Shown here one piece after another: positions 18,250 through 27,053 of a stretch of 64,000 bases of DNA. Source of the stretch: JBAXQQ01 sp037131695 (GTDB taxonomy: Bacteria > Armatimonadota > Hebobacteria > CAIYQO01); NCBI GenBank assembly GCA_964638715.1, contig CAZWZF010000009.1:55588-119587 (forward strand), read 5' to 3'. Numbering within the stretch: position 1 is the first letter of the stretch; every line of letters starts with the position of its first letter. The notes under the pieces were generated by a model. The model saw only the letters and a list, made by a program, of their open reading frames with translations, had not been told where the DNA came from and did not search any database. The position numbers were made by a program, and so were the translations under genes.

Positions 18250-18280
18250 AACACGTCCACGCATCAATGATGCGCGTGTT
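18250..18280 (+). other. stem-loop in the leader of the hyf-like operon
   Basis: AACACG (18250-18255) pairs with CGTGTT (18275-18280), and inside it CGCAT pairs with ATGCG around CAATG. The remaining interval 18001-18340 holds no gene, only this structure and the GCGCCGGCT hairpin, and no convincing promoter. Confidence 0.4.
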
Positions 18281-18340
18281 GGATACAGTACCCGCCGAAC
18301 ATTGACGGGGCATGCCCTTGTGTTCGGATTGGTGCTCGAA

Positions 18341-20326
18341 ATGTCTATTCCTGATCTTTCGGGCGGTTTTGCATGGTTGTGCGGAGCCGCCCTATTTTCT
18401 TGGTTAATTGCCACCGTTATCGGATTTATCCAGCGGCGGAATCCCGGACCTTCATTGCAGTTCTTTCTTGCTCTCGGAGGTTTGCTCCTCTTAATATCCG
18501 CCATCAGTGGCGGAAACTGGTCGGTATCGCTTCCACTGCCATTTTATTTGGGCGACGCCGGGTTTAATTTCGTTGCCGACCCGCTGGCGCGCTGGTTCCT
18601 CGGTATCATCGGGCTAATCTGCATACCCACCGCCTTATTCACTCCCGGCTATATGCATCATCTGCGCGAACATCTGTCAGTCGGACTGGTGTGGAGCATG
18701 ATCGCTCTGCTGATGATCAGCATGACCGGGGTGATCATCGCCGGCAACGCGCTGGTATTTCTGGTTTGCTGGGAAGTCATGGCGCTGTCATCATTCGCGC
18801 TGGTGGCTGCTGACCACGAACACCGCGCCATTCGCAAAGCCGCCTTCATATACCTGGGTGCAACCCGCACCGGCACTGCTTTTCTCATGGGTGGTTTCCT
18901 GTGGGCACACGCGCTGACCGGTACCTGGACATTCGCCGATTGGCATATATTCGGCACAGAAGCGATTGGCCCGGCATTGCTGATATTCATCGGTTTGGCG
19001 GTAAAGGCTGGCTGCTGGCCGTTCCATCTGTGGCTGCCTATCGCCCACCCCGCCGCCCCCGCGCCGGTATCCGCAGTGATGAGCGGCGTTATGATAAAAA
19101 CCGCAATCTACGCCATGATACGGCTATTCATCGTTGACGAACATATCGTGGCGGCTTTCCTTGGCCCGCTGATTTTAATCCTCGGTTCCATTTCCGCGGT
19201 ATGGGGAATATTATTCGCCTTGTTGCAGCGAGATTTAAAACGTTTGCTGGCATATTCCAGTGTAGAAAATATCGGGATAATCCTGATGGGCATAGGCATC
19301 GCATTATTGGGACGGCAATGGAATGTAGAACTAATTGCCCAGATAGGGGTTGCCGCCGCGCTGTTTCATGCCTTAAATCACGCAGTATTCAAATCACTGC
19401 TATTCATGGGAACCGGTGCGATTGACGCCGGCATACACATTCGCGACATTGATAAATTAGGCGGTTTAATCCGCAATATGCCCTGGACCGTCGGCGCATT
19501 TATCGTGGGCAGCGTAGCGATTTGCGCTTTGCCGCCACTTAACGGTTTTGCCGGCGAGTGGCTGTTATACAAAGGATTCTTCAGCCTGGCACTACTCGGA
19601 CCAACCGTCGGAATTCGACTGAGTGCATTACTTTTAATGGGTATTCTTGCGCTGGTTGGCGCACTGGTAATAGCCTGTTTTGTTAAAGCTGTCGGCATAT
19701 CAATGTTGGGAATGCCCCGCAGCAGTGCGGCAGAAAACGCCAAAGAAGCAACGCGAGAAATGGTGATTGCGCAGATTTTCCTGGCATTTTTATGCGTTGC
19801 ACTGGGTGTCACCGCACCGCTTTTCATGTCGCCGCTCAGCGTAATCGTTACCCGGGCAAATCAATTGCCATTATTGCAGAACAACTGGTCGATACCAGTC
19901 GTCGCCATTTCAATTGTCATTATCGCCGGCATCGGGTTATTAACCGCCTGGATGATAAAACTCGCCAGGAAAAACCCGTCACGCCATTTCATCACCTGGG
20001 AATGCGGGTTTGGCAAATTAGGACCGCGCACGCAATACACCGGCAGCAGTTTCTCGCAGCCAATTGCCCGGATATTTGGCGCGATATACAATTATGCGGT
20101 AGATATCACTATCAAGGGTAAACAGCGGCGGCATTTCCCCGAAAAGGTATCTGCCGAAATGAATTACGAGGCATATTTGGAGACGCGTATTTATCTTCCG
20201 TTGATTCACACCATAAAACGTCTGTCCGGCAATTTCCTGATGCGGCTACAGGCGGGATCGATTCACCAATACTTCATTCACATGGCGCTGGTGCTGGCAT
20301 TACTGATATGGGTAGGGTCGCGCTGA
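18341..20326 (+). CDS. hyfB: hydrogenase-4 subunit B-like proton-pumping subunit (NuoL/M/N family)
   Basis: A 661-residue polytopic protein (about 14-16 helices) homologous to the antiporter-like subunits of complex I. The family stretch CWPFHLWLPIAHPAAPAPVSAVMSGVMIKTA is clear, as are RDLKRLLAYSSVENIGIILMG and the conserved HALNHAVFKSLLFMGTGAI. It would translocate protons or Na+ when the peripheral arm transfers electrons. ATG 18341 is used; a TTG at 18302 in the same frame would add 13 residues. It is the first gene of a six-gene operon and its stop shares one base with the next start. The length is close to E. coli HyfB. Confidence 0.85.
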   Translation: MSIPDLSGGFAWLCGAALFSWLIATVIGFIQRRNPGPSLQFFLALGGLLLLISAISGGNWSVSLPLPFYLGDAGFNFVADPLARWFLGIIGLICIPTALFTPGYMHHLREHLSVGLVWSMIALLMISMTGVIIAGNALVFLVCWEVMALSSFALVAADHEHRAIRKAAFIYLGATRTGTAFLMGGFLWAHALTGTWTFADWHIFGTEAIGPALLIFIGLAVKAGCWPFHLWLPIAHPAAPAPVSAVMSGVMIKTAIYAMIRLFIVDEHIVAAFLGPLILILGSISAVWGILFALLQRDLKRLLAYSSVENIGIILMGIGIALLGRQWNVELIAQIGVAAALFHALNHAVFKSLLFMGTGAIDAGIHIRDIDKLGGLIRNMPWTVGAFIVGSVAICALPPLNGFAGEWLLYKGFFSLALLGPTVGIRLSALLLMGILALVGALVIACFVKAVGISMLGMPRSSAAENAKEATREMVIAQIFLAFLCVALGVTAPLFMSPLSVIVTRANQLPLLQNNWSIPVVAISIVIIAGIGLLTAWMIKLARKNPSRHFITWECGFGKLGPRTQYTGSSFSQPIARIFGAIYNYAVDITIKGKQRRHFPEKVSAEMNYEAYLETRIYLPLIHTIKRLSGNFLMRLQAGSIHQYFIHMALVLALLIWVGSR

Positions 20327-21246
20327 TGAATATACTGCTCATAATATTACAAACAATAAATTTGCTGGTGATGCCGCTATTGCTGCTGGGTGTAGTGCGC
20401 AAAGTGAAAGCACTGATGCAAAACCGCGTCGGCGCACCAATACTGCAACCATTTTACGACATAGCGAAACTGCTGCGCAAATCAGAAACCATCAGTTACA
20501 ACACCAGTTGGATATTCATCTACGCGCCGCGAATATCTCTGACAACGGCAGTCATCGCCGCAGTGCTGATACCATGGTCAGGACAATTGCTGCCGCCAGC
20601 ATGGGCACCCGCGACGAACTTCATATTTCTGCTTTACCTATTATCATTGGGGAAATTCTTCGTGATGCTTTCCGCGCTGGACGCCGGTTCAGCGTTCGGC
20701 GGTTTGGGAGCAAGCCGTGAGGCTGTAATATCAATACTGGTAGAACCGAGTATGGTAATTAGCCTGGGTGCGCTGGCATTGGCGGCTGGCGACATGAATA
20801 TGTCGGCAATTTACACCCATCCAATTAACCCGATTATCGCTGGACTGGCAGCGGTCGCGCTGCTAATCGCGTCACTGGCGGAGTTATCGCGAATGCCGGT
20901 AGATGACCCCACTACCCACCTGGAATTAACCATGGTGCATGAAGCGATGATACTGGAAAACAGCGGCCGCAACCTGGCAATTACCGAATACGCGTCAGCG
21001 ATACGAATGTGCATTTTCTGGGGATTATCCGCACAGACGCTGCTGTTGATGCTGCCGGCATATAACGCAATGCCAATTATGATAAAATACCTTATTGGCA
21101 TCGGGTTAATGATGATAATTGGAATAACAGTAGCATTTTTAGAAGGTATACTGGTACGGTTAAAATGGCGGCGGGTGCCAAATTATTTAGCTTTTGCGGG
21201 TTTATTCAGCCTGCTGGCGGCAATGGTTGCCGCGGTGAGGATGTAA
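20326..21246 (+). CDS. hyfC: hydrogenase-4 subunit C-like membrane subunit (NuoH family)
   Basis: A 306-residue NuoH/HycD-like protein with about eight helices. The family motif MQNRVGAPILQPFYDIAKLLRK (about residues 31-52) and the acidic loop ELSRMPVDDPTTHLELTMVHEAMILENSG are present. In complex I this subunit couples the peripheral electron-transfer arm to the pumping modules. ATG 20326 overlaps the hyfB-like stop (TGATG). An ATG six codons earlier is possible but lies inside the upstream gene and adds charged residues before the first helix. Confidence 0.87.
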   Translation: MNILLIILQTINLLVMPLLLLGVVRKVKALMQNRVGAPILQPFYDIAKLLRKSETISYNTSWIFIYAPRISLTTAVIAAVLIPWSGQLLPPAWAPATNFIFLLYLLSLGKFFVMLSALDAGSAFGGLGASREAVISILVEPSMVISLGALALAAGDMNMSAIYTHPINPIIAGLAAVALLIASLAELSRMPVDDPTTHLELTMVHEAMILENSGRNLAITEYASAIRMCIFWGLSAQTLLLMLPAYNAMPIMIKYLIGIGLMMIIGITVAFLEGILVRLKWRRVPNYLAFAGLFSLLAAMVAAVRM

Positions 21247-21253
21247 TAATAAA

Positions 21254-21898
21254 ATGAACTTTTCAACGATAGATTTACTTTCTGCGGGAGCCGCGTTATT
21301 AGCAGTAATGATGTGCGGGTTTTCCGGCTTATATTCGCAACTGCGTTCTCTGGCAGTACAAACTGCCTTTCTTGCAGGAATTGCCATCTCTATCGGAATG
21401 TCATCCGGAGCGACGCATTACCTGGTGCTGGCTGGTGTGGTATTGCTGATAAAATCAATTGGCATTCCAATGTTTTTAGCATGGTCGGCAAAAAGGCTGG
21501 AGATTCCCCGCGATGCCGGCGTGATGCTTCCCCCGGCATTGTCCGCATTGTTCGGAGTAGGACTTCTTGTTGCTGGTTATTTCCTTTCATCACAATTCGC
21601 AGTGCCAAAAATGGGCAACATTGGCGAAGCAGGAATGACCATGACGCTGATTTTCATAGGAATGATGCTGATGATAACCCGACGATTGGCAATCAGCCAG
21701 GTAATTGGATTTTTAGTTTTGGAAAACGGGATATTTTTATATGGTCTCACCCAGACCCATGGAATGCCAATGCTGGTGGAAATGGCAGCGGTATTTGAAG
21801 TGCTGATGGGTGTAATGATAGCGGGATTAGTAACATATCGAATAAGCCGAACATTTGAACATGTCGACGTAACCCATTTACGGGGGTTGCGACATTGA
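21254..21898 (+). CDS. hyfE: hydrogenase-4 subunit E-like membrane protein
   Basis: A 214-residue protein with about seven helices, corresponding to HyfE. Its second half has the NuoK-like features expected for this subunit (LVLENGIFLYGLT with an acidic residue in a helix, then VEMAAVFEVLMGVMIAGLV). It lies 7 nt after the hyfC-like gene and overlaps the hyfF-like start by 4 nt. No strong ribosome site precedes ATG 21254, which fits translational coupling. Confidence 0.8.
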   Translation: MNFSTIDLLSAGAALLAVMMCGFSGLYSQLRSLAVQTAFLAGIAISIGMSSGATHYLVLAGVVLLIKSIGIPMFLAWSAKRLEIPRDAGVMLPPALSALFGVGLLVAGYFLSSQFAVPKMGNIGEAGMTMTLIFIGMMLMITRRLAISQVIGFLVLENGIFLYGLTQTHGMPMLVEMAAVFEVLMGVMIAGLVTYRISRTFEHVDVTHLRGLRH

Positions 21899-23343
21899 AC
21901 CAGCTTCTTTTAATATCTGCTATTCCATTACTGATAACTTTACTCGGATTTTTCCCGCGAATGGCGCGAAAACTGCCAAAACTTGCCGCAGTGCTGATGG
22001 CGTTGCAGATTCCGGTGGTATTGACACTGATACCGGCAGCATTGAACGGCAGTGTACCAATGTGGCGCGGATTTGCCATTGACGGTACCGCGGCGGCATT
22101 TCTGGTTATCACCACATTAGTTGCCGCAGCAGCCATGGCGCAGGCAGCATTCCTGATGCCGGCAGAACGCGCAGCAGAACACCCATCATCTGACGGGCAT
22201 TTATGCATGTTTTATTCCATGACCGGCTTGTTTCTGCTGGCGATGTATACCGTGTTGGTCTCAGTCAATTTGGGCTATATGTGGATTGCTATGGAAGCCA
22301 CCACGCTATTGTCAGCACCGCTGATATATTATCATCGCGGACCGCGTTCGTTGGAAGCTACCTGGAAATACCTGATTTTATGCAGCGTCGGCATCGCCTT
22401 CGCGTTATTTGGAACCGTGCTAATATTCGCCGCCCAGCATGGCGTTCATGATGGCGGGTCATTACTGATAAGCAAAATAATTGAGCACCCCGGTGATATT
22501 GACCCGCGATTAATGCGAATGGGATTTATCTTTTGTCTGTTGGGTTATGGTACCAAGGCGGGTATATTCCCGCTGCACAACTGGCTGCCTGACGCCCATA
22601 GCGAGGCGCCCTCGCCAACCTCTGCCATGTTATCCGGCTCATTGCTTAACTGCGCATTAGTAGCGATATGGCGCATTTCGCAGGTTGTCACCGCCACTGG
22701 CCAGGGTCATCTGGTTCAGCAATTACTGGTTCCCGCCGGCGCGATAACCGTGCTTGCCGCCAGTATTATGTTGATTCGTCAACACGACCTGAAAAGAATG
22801 TGGGCATATTCCAGCGTAGAACATATCGGATTATTGACCCTTGCCATCGGGATAAATTCCGGCGGAGTATTCATGCTTCATGCCTTCAATCACAGCCTGG
22901 CAAAGACGGCATTATTCCTATTATCCGGCGCGATATTGCACCAATATGGCACGAAGTCACTGTCAAAACTTGCCGGATTGCTGAAAGCATCGCCGGCATG
23001 GGGTGCAGCACTTTGCATTGCTGGTTTTGCCATCGCCGGCAGTCCGCCATTTGGCACCTTCATCAGCGAATGGCTGCTGCTTCGCGATACTTTCACTAAA
23101 GGAGAGGTGTTTGCCGGTGTAGTGGTAATTATCGGACTGGCAATTACTTTCATTGCCATCATGGGACATATCAATAAGATAGTCTTTGGCGTAAAACCGA
23201 CGCTGGCTCATAAAGATATCAATCCTGCCTGGGCATACGCGCCTCTTGGATTGATGGCAATATCTCTTGTTGCCGGTTTTGCCGTATCGCCACCGGTGAT
23301 GAACGCGCTGACAATGCTGATTAGCGGAGGATTGCCACAATGA
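21895..23343 (+). CDS. hyfF: hydrogenase-4 subunit F-like proton-pumping subunit (NuoL/M/N family)
   Basis: A 482-residue protein and the second antiporter-like subunit of the complex. Signature segments are IFPLHNWLPDAHSEAPSPTSAMLSGSLLN, HDLKRMWAYSSVEHIGLLTLAIG and HAFNHSLAKTALFLLSGAI. The start is taken as TTG 21895, within a TTGA overlap with the hyfE-like stop and with GGGGG just upstream; the next ATG at 21961 would remove the first helix. With HyfB this gives two pumping modules, as in the hydrogenase-4 layout. Confidence 0.85.
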   Translation: MNQLLLISAIPLLITLLGFFPRMARKLPKLAAVLMALQIPVVLTLIPAALNGSVPMWRGFAIDGTAAAFLVITTLVAAAAMAQAAFLMPAERAAEHPSSDGHLCMFYSMTGLFLLAMYTVLVSVNLGYMWIAMEATTLLSAPLIYYHRGPRSLEATWKYLILCSVGIAFALFGTVLIFAAQHGVHDGGSLLISKIIEHPGDIDPRLMRMGFIFCLLGYGTKAGIFPLHNWLPDAHSEAPSPTSAMLSGSLLNCALVAIWRISQVVTATGQGHLVQQLLVPAGAITVLAASIMLIRQHDLKRMWAYSSVEHIGLLTLAIGINSGGVFMLHAFNHSLAKTALFLLSGAILHQYGTKSLSKLAGLLKASPAWGAALCIAGFAIAGSPPFGTFISEWLLLRDTFTKGEVFAGVVVIIGLAITFIAIMGHINKIVFGVKPTLAHKDINPAWAYAPLGLMAISLVAGFAVSPPVMNALTMLISGGLPQ

Positions 23344-24845
23344 ATGTAGCCGGTGATAAATTTACATATTCGATAGTTGACATCGATATATTAAAAAGAA
23401 CTGTTAAGGAAATGGTACTGTGTCCCGGTTATCGATTTGGACACCTTACCGCGCGTGTAACAACTGACGATAAAATTATTTTGGAAACATTGGTGCTGGA
23501 TACAAATACCGGTGGCGGCGAGATTATTGCTACCAATCTCCCGGCATCACGAGAATATCCTTCTATAACATCTGATATCCCGGCGGCACACTGGGCAGAA
23601 CGGGCAGTTGGCGATTTCTTCGGTATTAAAGCTGTTGGGCATCCGCGCTGGAAATCATTGATACTGCATGACCTTGATTGGTCGATTGATTTCTTTCCAC
23701 TGGCACCTGGCGGCAGATCGCGGCGTCCATTTGATAAGTTTCTTAATGTCGAAGGCGAAGGAGTCCATGAGATACCAGTCGGCCCAATCCACGCGGGAAT
23801 TATTGAACCCGGACATTTCCGTTTCAGTTGCGCGGGTGAAATCATTACCAACCTGGAGATTCACCTGGGATACCAGCATCGCGGAGTAGAGAAAAACCTG
23901 GCGCAAACACCGTGGAACAAAGCGCATTTCCTGGCAGAATCCGCCAGCAGCGACACCGCCGCTGCCAATGCACTGGCACATGCCACTGCTATAGAAAAAC
24001 TGCTGCAATTCACCCCATCGCCACGAGTGCAATACCTGCGCACCATCGCGTTAGAGATAGAACGGCTTGCTAACCACGTTGGCGACATTGGCGCGCTATC
24101 CGGCGACATCGGTTACAGCGCGGGTGCGGCATTATTCCCACCCATGCGCGGCGCGGCACTGGCACTGGCGCAAATCCTGACTGGCAACCGCCGGCAGCGC
24201 TGGTATATAAAACCCGGCGGGGTAAGGCGCGACCTTGACGATGATCGGCGCGCCACTATGATTGCCGACCTTGGCGCAATGGAAAAACGACTGGCAGAGT
24301 TGATACCATTAGTGATTGAAAACCATTCGGTAATTGAACGCATGGAAGGAACTGGCAGAATATCCCCCAGTCTGGCACATGATTTCGGACTGGTTGGCCC
24401 GGCGGGAAGAGCGGCAAGCAGCAGATATGATTCCCGAACCAGTTTCGCACAAGGCATGTTCCCTGATTTAAAAATTGAACAAGTTGGGTTTAATGAAGGC
24501 GACGTATTGGCAAGGGCACGGGTTCGCGTTGGTGAAATAGCAGCCAGTATAGCAATTATCAGAAAACTACTAATATCTTTACCAGCCGGTTCGATATTTG
24601 ATGATATCGACGACATAATATTACCCGCAGACTCGGTAGGAATAGGCATAGTAGAAGCATGGCGCGGCGAATTGCTGCATTGGATCACCACTGATGAAAA
24701 CGGCAGCATAAACCGCTATAGTATAAAAGACCCCAGTTTCAATAACTGGACCGGACTGGCTATTGCCACCCGCGGCAACCTGGTTACCGATTTCCCGTTG
24801 TGCAATAAAAGTTTCAATTTATCATACAGCGGAAATGATTTGTAA
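23340..24845 (+). CDS. hyfG: hydrogenase large-subunit-like protein without Ni-Fe ligands (NuoC-NuoD fusion, Ehr type)
   Basis: A 501-residue protein with an N-terminal NuoC/HycE-N-like domain (about 1-130) and a NuoD/HycE-like large-subunit domain. GEIITNLEIHLGYQHRGVEK (167-186) and the C-terminal NKSFNLSYSGNDL are family landmarks. The four Cys that hold Ni-Fe in hydrogenases are all missing. The N-terminal CxxC site reads LAESASSDTAAAN (198-210), and the C-terminal DPCxxC site reads DPSFNN (464-469), with Ser466 and Asn469 in place of Cys. Only three Cys exist (28, 164, 488), none in a CxxC. It therefore cannot be a Ni-Fe enzyme and fits the energy-converting hydrogenase-related (Ehr) group. 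It overlaps its upstream neighbour by ATGA. Confidence 0.88.
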   Translation: MNVAGDKFTYSIVDIDILKRTVKEMVLCPGYRFGHLTARVTTDDKIILETLVLDTNTGGGEIIATNLPASREYPSITSDIPAAHWAERAVGDFFGIKAVGHPRWKSLILHDLDWSIDFFPLAPGGRSRRPFDKFLNVEGEGVHEIPVGPIHAGIIEPGHFRFSCAGEIITNLEIHLGYQHRGVEKNLAQTPWNKAHFLAESASSDTAAANALAHATAIEKLLQFTPSPRVQYLRTIALEIERLANHVGDIGALSGDIGYSAGAALFPPMRGAALALAQILTGNRRQRWYIKPGGVRRDLDDDRRATMIADLGAMEKRLAELIPLVIENHSVIERMEGTGRISPSLAHDFGLVGPAGRAASSRYDSRTSFAQGMFPDLKIEQVGFNEGDVLARARVRVGEIAASIAIIRKLLISLPAGSIFDDIDDIILPADSVGIGIVEAWRGELLHWITTDENGSINRYSIKDPSFNNWTGLAIATRGNLVTDFPLCNKSFNLSYSGNDL

Positions 24846-24859
24846 ATCGAAAGAAAAAT

Positions 24860-25603
24860 ATGCGAAATGTAATTAAATCTATCTTTAATACTGGCATCCT
24901 TACCAACCCGGACATCTGCCCGGAGTTGCCGGTTGAGGCTGACGGATTGCCGGCAATTTCCGCGATTCCATGCCTTGGGGAAAGCTGCGGAAAATGCGCG
25001 ACAGTATGCCCGATGAAGGCGATTACGGTAAAAGAAAATGAAATAACACTTGACCGCGGTCGCTGCCTGGGATGCCATAGTTGCACCGGATGCTGCACCA
25101 CCGGAACCATAATACATGACAGGTCAACCCGTACCGCGGTGCTGAAACGCGAAGATTTAATATTATCAAACATGCCAAAAGAAAAAAACAGCCAGCAAGC
25201 TGCATCGCATCCTTTCTTGCAATCGCTGCACATTCGCGAAGTTTCCACCGGCTGCAATGCCTGCGACCTGGAAGTGTTGGCGACAACCAACGCTATCTTT
25301 GATATCGCAAGATTTGGCATTCATATCACTGCGTCTCCAAGATTCGCCGACGCATTGCTGGTAACCGGCCCGGTAGGTATGGCGATGCATGACCCACTGC
25401 AGCGATGTTACGATGCCATGGCAGAACCAAGACTGGTAATAGCCGTCGGTACATCAGCAATCTGCGGCGGCCTTCACAGTGGCGGATATGCGGAAGCAAA
25501 TGGCGTTGATACCATACTGCCGGTAGCAGCCTACATCCCCGGCGAACCACCCCACCCTTGGAGCATTATTCACGGCGCGTTGCTGGCGATGGGACGGATT
25601 TGA
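24860..25603 (+). CDS. hyfI: fused two-[4Fe-4S] ferredoxin and NuoB-like small subunit (HyfH-HyfI fusion)
   Basis: A 247-residue protein that joins two subunits normally encoded apart. Residues 38-79 carry two [4Fe-4S] sites (C38, C43, C46, C50; C69, C72, C75, C79), equivalent to the HyfH/NuoI ferredoxin. Residues 120-247 are NuoB/HycG-like. Ligands of the proximal cluster would be C132 and C135 (TGCNACDLE) and C202 (SAICGG), but the fourth, normally in PGCPP, is Glu229 (IPGEPPHP). The cluster may have a Glu ligand or be three-coordinated by Cys. It is the last gene of the operon, 14 nt after the large subunit, and lies before a long palindrome. Confidence 0.85.
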   Translation: MRNVIKSIFNTGILTNPDICPELPVEADGLPAISAIPCLGESCGKCATVCPMKAITVKENEITLDRGRCLGCHSCTGCCTTGTIIHDRSTRTAVLKREDLILSNMPKEKNSQQAASHPFLQSLHIREVSTGCNACDLEVLATTNAIFDIARFGIHITASPRFADALLVTGPVGMAMHDPLQRCYDAMAEPRLVIAVGTSAICGGLHSGGYAEANGVDTILPVAAYIPGEPPHPWSIIHGALLAMGRI

Positions 25604-25604
25604 G

Positions 25605-25898
25605 AATAGATATTAGTCAGTTAGTAACCAAATCCGAACAAAAAAAGTCATAAATTTAGAATGAAAATTTCATATCGTTGAAGACCACCCTCTGCCTATA
25701 GTGTTCTACATATCTTTTCGTTAATTCCTTGACCTTTTAATTCTATAGCCCACGGCAACGCCGCTGGGCTATAGAATTATGTTACTAATATAATAAACGG
25801 GAGATATGTAGAATACTATGCAACTTCACTCCCTAATAAGTATGTTTTTTTAAACATGACTTTTAATTCGGATTTTATCGCTAACTAAGAACCTATCT
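25605..25898. repeat. about 290-bp imperfect palindrome with perfect hairpin core
   Basis: The whole space between the hyf-like operon and the next gene reads as one imperfect inverted repeat centred near 25758. Matching arms include GTTAGTAACCAAATCCGAA (25620-25638) against the complement of TTCGGATTTTATCGCTAAC (25867-25885), AAGTCAT against ATGACTT, and GTTCTACATATCT (25702-25714) against AGATATGTAGAAT. The stop codon of the minus-strand oxidoreductase lies in the right arm. It could be a MITE-like relic and a bidirectional terminator. Confidence 0.65.
25738..25779. terminator. perfect 15-bp hairpin at the palindrome core
   Basis: TAATTCTATAGCCCA (25738-25752) pairs perfectly with TGGGCTATAGAATTA (25765-25779), and the loop holds a further CGGC/GCCG pairing. 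It stands between two convergent genes. There is no clear U-tract, so the termination role is inferred. Confidence 0.55.
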
Positions 25899-26910
25899 TA
25901 ATTCTTTGTCCATTTTTTGCAGATTGCATAGCGGCAAGAGCAACTGCCAGCGCGTCTATACCGGCAGTGATATCAATAGGTATTTTGTCGCCTTTTATTA
26001 TGGTATCCATGAAATAATCCATCTCTACTGCCCAGCTATCCGCTGTTTTAGGCACTGGCACTTCATTCCATTCCATAACAACTTCACTGGCAAGGTCTGG
26101 AGTTGATTTGCCGGTACATACACGTAAAGGAGCGTTATAATCGTTAATAATAGTTCCATTATCGCCATAAATTTCCAAACCAAGGAATCCCGGACCGCTG
26201 GTCCAGCCAACTTCGATGTATCCCATGGCGCGGTCGCCGAATTTCAGTGCCATGATGGCATTGTCATCAACAGCAATCGGCTTGCGCAGTGCAGACATTT
26301 CGGCAGTTACCGTGGTTACTTTACCTATCAGCCAGTTGCATAAGTCAATGGCGTGAATGCCCATATCGAACAATGCGCCGCCACCAGCCAATTCCGGTTT
26401 GTAGAACCAGTCGGATTTTGCCCAACCTGGAAATGGACCACCGTGGGCAAAACGCACACGAATCATAAATGGTTCGCCTATTTCACCGCGTTCGAGTATT
26501 TCTTTCACCGCTTTATTGCTGTTATTCATACGGTGAGAAAAACCTATCATTACCTGCTTGCCGGATTTTTCTGCCGCCTGTTTTACCAGTGCCGCCTCTT
26601 CCAATGTCATCGTCATCGGCTTTTCCAGCAACAAATGCGCACCTGATTCCAATGCGGCAATAGCGTGTTCAGCATGAAACTTATTTGGAGTGCAAACAGA
26701 TACAAAATCCGGCTTCTCATTCGCAAATAAATCGCGATAATCTGAATATGCCTTGGCAATATTAAACTTTTCCGTCACCTCGGCGATGCGTTCCGCCACC
26801 GGGTCAGCCACTACCAGACGACCGATGTCAGTACGCTTTGCGTAACCTGCAAGATGCAAATGCTGCGCAATTGAACCGCAACCTATAACTGCTACTGTAT
26901 ATTTTGACAT
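25885..26910 (-). CDS. Gfo/Idh/MocA-family oxidoreductase
   Basis: A 341-residue NAD(P)-dependent dehydrogenase with Rossmann motif VAVIGCGSIAQHLHLAGY at the N-terminus and LLLEKPMTMTLEEA carrying the catalytic-type Lys. A C-terminal sheet domain follows, with MGIHAIDLCNWLIGKV and MGYIEVGWTSGPG. On the minus strand AGGTGA lies 6 nt before ATG 26910, which is preferred over a GTG nine bases upstream. A sugar-phosphate isomerase-like gene lies immediately upstream in the same direction. Such pairs are common in pathways for unusual sugars or inositols, but the substrate is unknown. Confidence 0.86.
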   Translation of the reverse strand: MSKYTVAVIGCGSIAQHLHLAGYAKRTDIGRLVVADPVAERIAEVTEKFNIAKAYSDYRDLFANEKPDFVSVCTPNKFHAEHAIAALESGAHLLLEKPMTMTLEEAALVKQAAEKSGKQVMIGFSHRMNNSNKAVKEILERGEIGEPFMIRVRFAHGGPFPGWAKSDWFYKPELAGGGALFDMGIHAIDLCNWLIGKVTTVTAEMSALRKPIAVDDNAIMALKFGDRAMGYIEVGWTSGPGFLGLEIYGDNGTIINDYNAPLRVCTGKSTPDLASEVVMEWNEVPVPKTADSWAVEMDYFMDTIIKGDKIPIDITAGIDALAVALAAMQSAKNGQRIKIGS

Positions 26911-26960
26911 ACTATTCACCTAACTTTATTTAATTTTTAATTCGTTATTCATAATTATTT

Positions 26961-27040
26961 TTAACATGATTAACAAGATTAACAGGATTTTTTTGCGAAG
27001 CAAAACATATATCCTTCCCATCCTGCCCATCGATGTAAAT
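26961..27040. repeat. dispersed repeat, copy 1 (ATGATTAACAAGATTAACAG family)
   Basis: Contains ATGATTAACAAGATTAACAG, a TTTTGC/GCAAAA hairpin (26991-27005) and CCCATCCTGCCCATCGATGT. An inverted, diverged copy is at 53303-53372 and a partial copy at 61663-61706. It lies between two minus-strand genes. Confidence 0.55.
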
Positions 27041-27053
27041 TATTTCGTAATTA

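Noticed and set aside
19378..19827. Long minus-strand frames opposite hyf and other GC-richer genes
   Set aside because: They are antisense shadows with Arg/Ser/Ala bias and no domain pattern.
18341..25603. Annotating the operon as a functional NiFe hydrogenase-4
   Set aside because: All four Ni-Fe ligand cysteines are replaced in the large subunit, so hydrogenase activity is not supported; Ehr-type is used instead.
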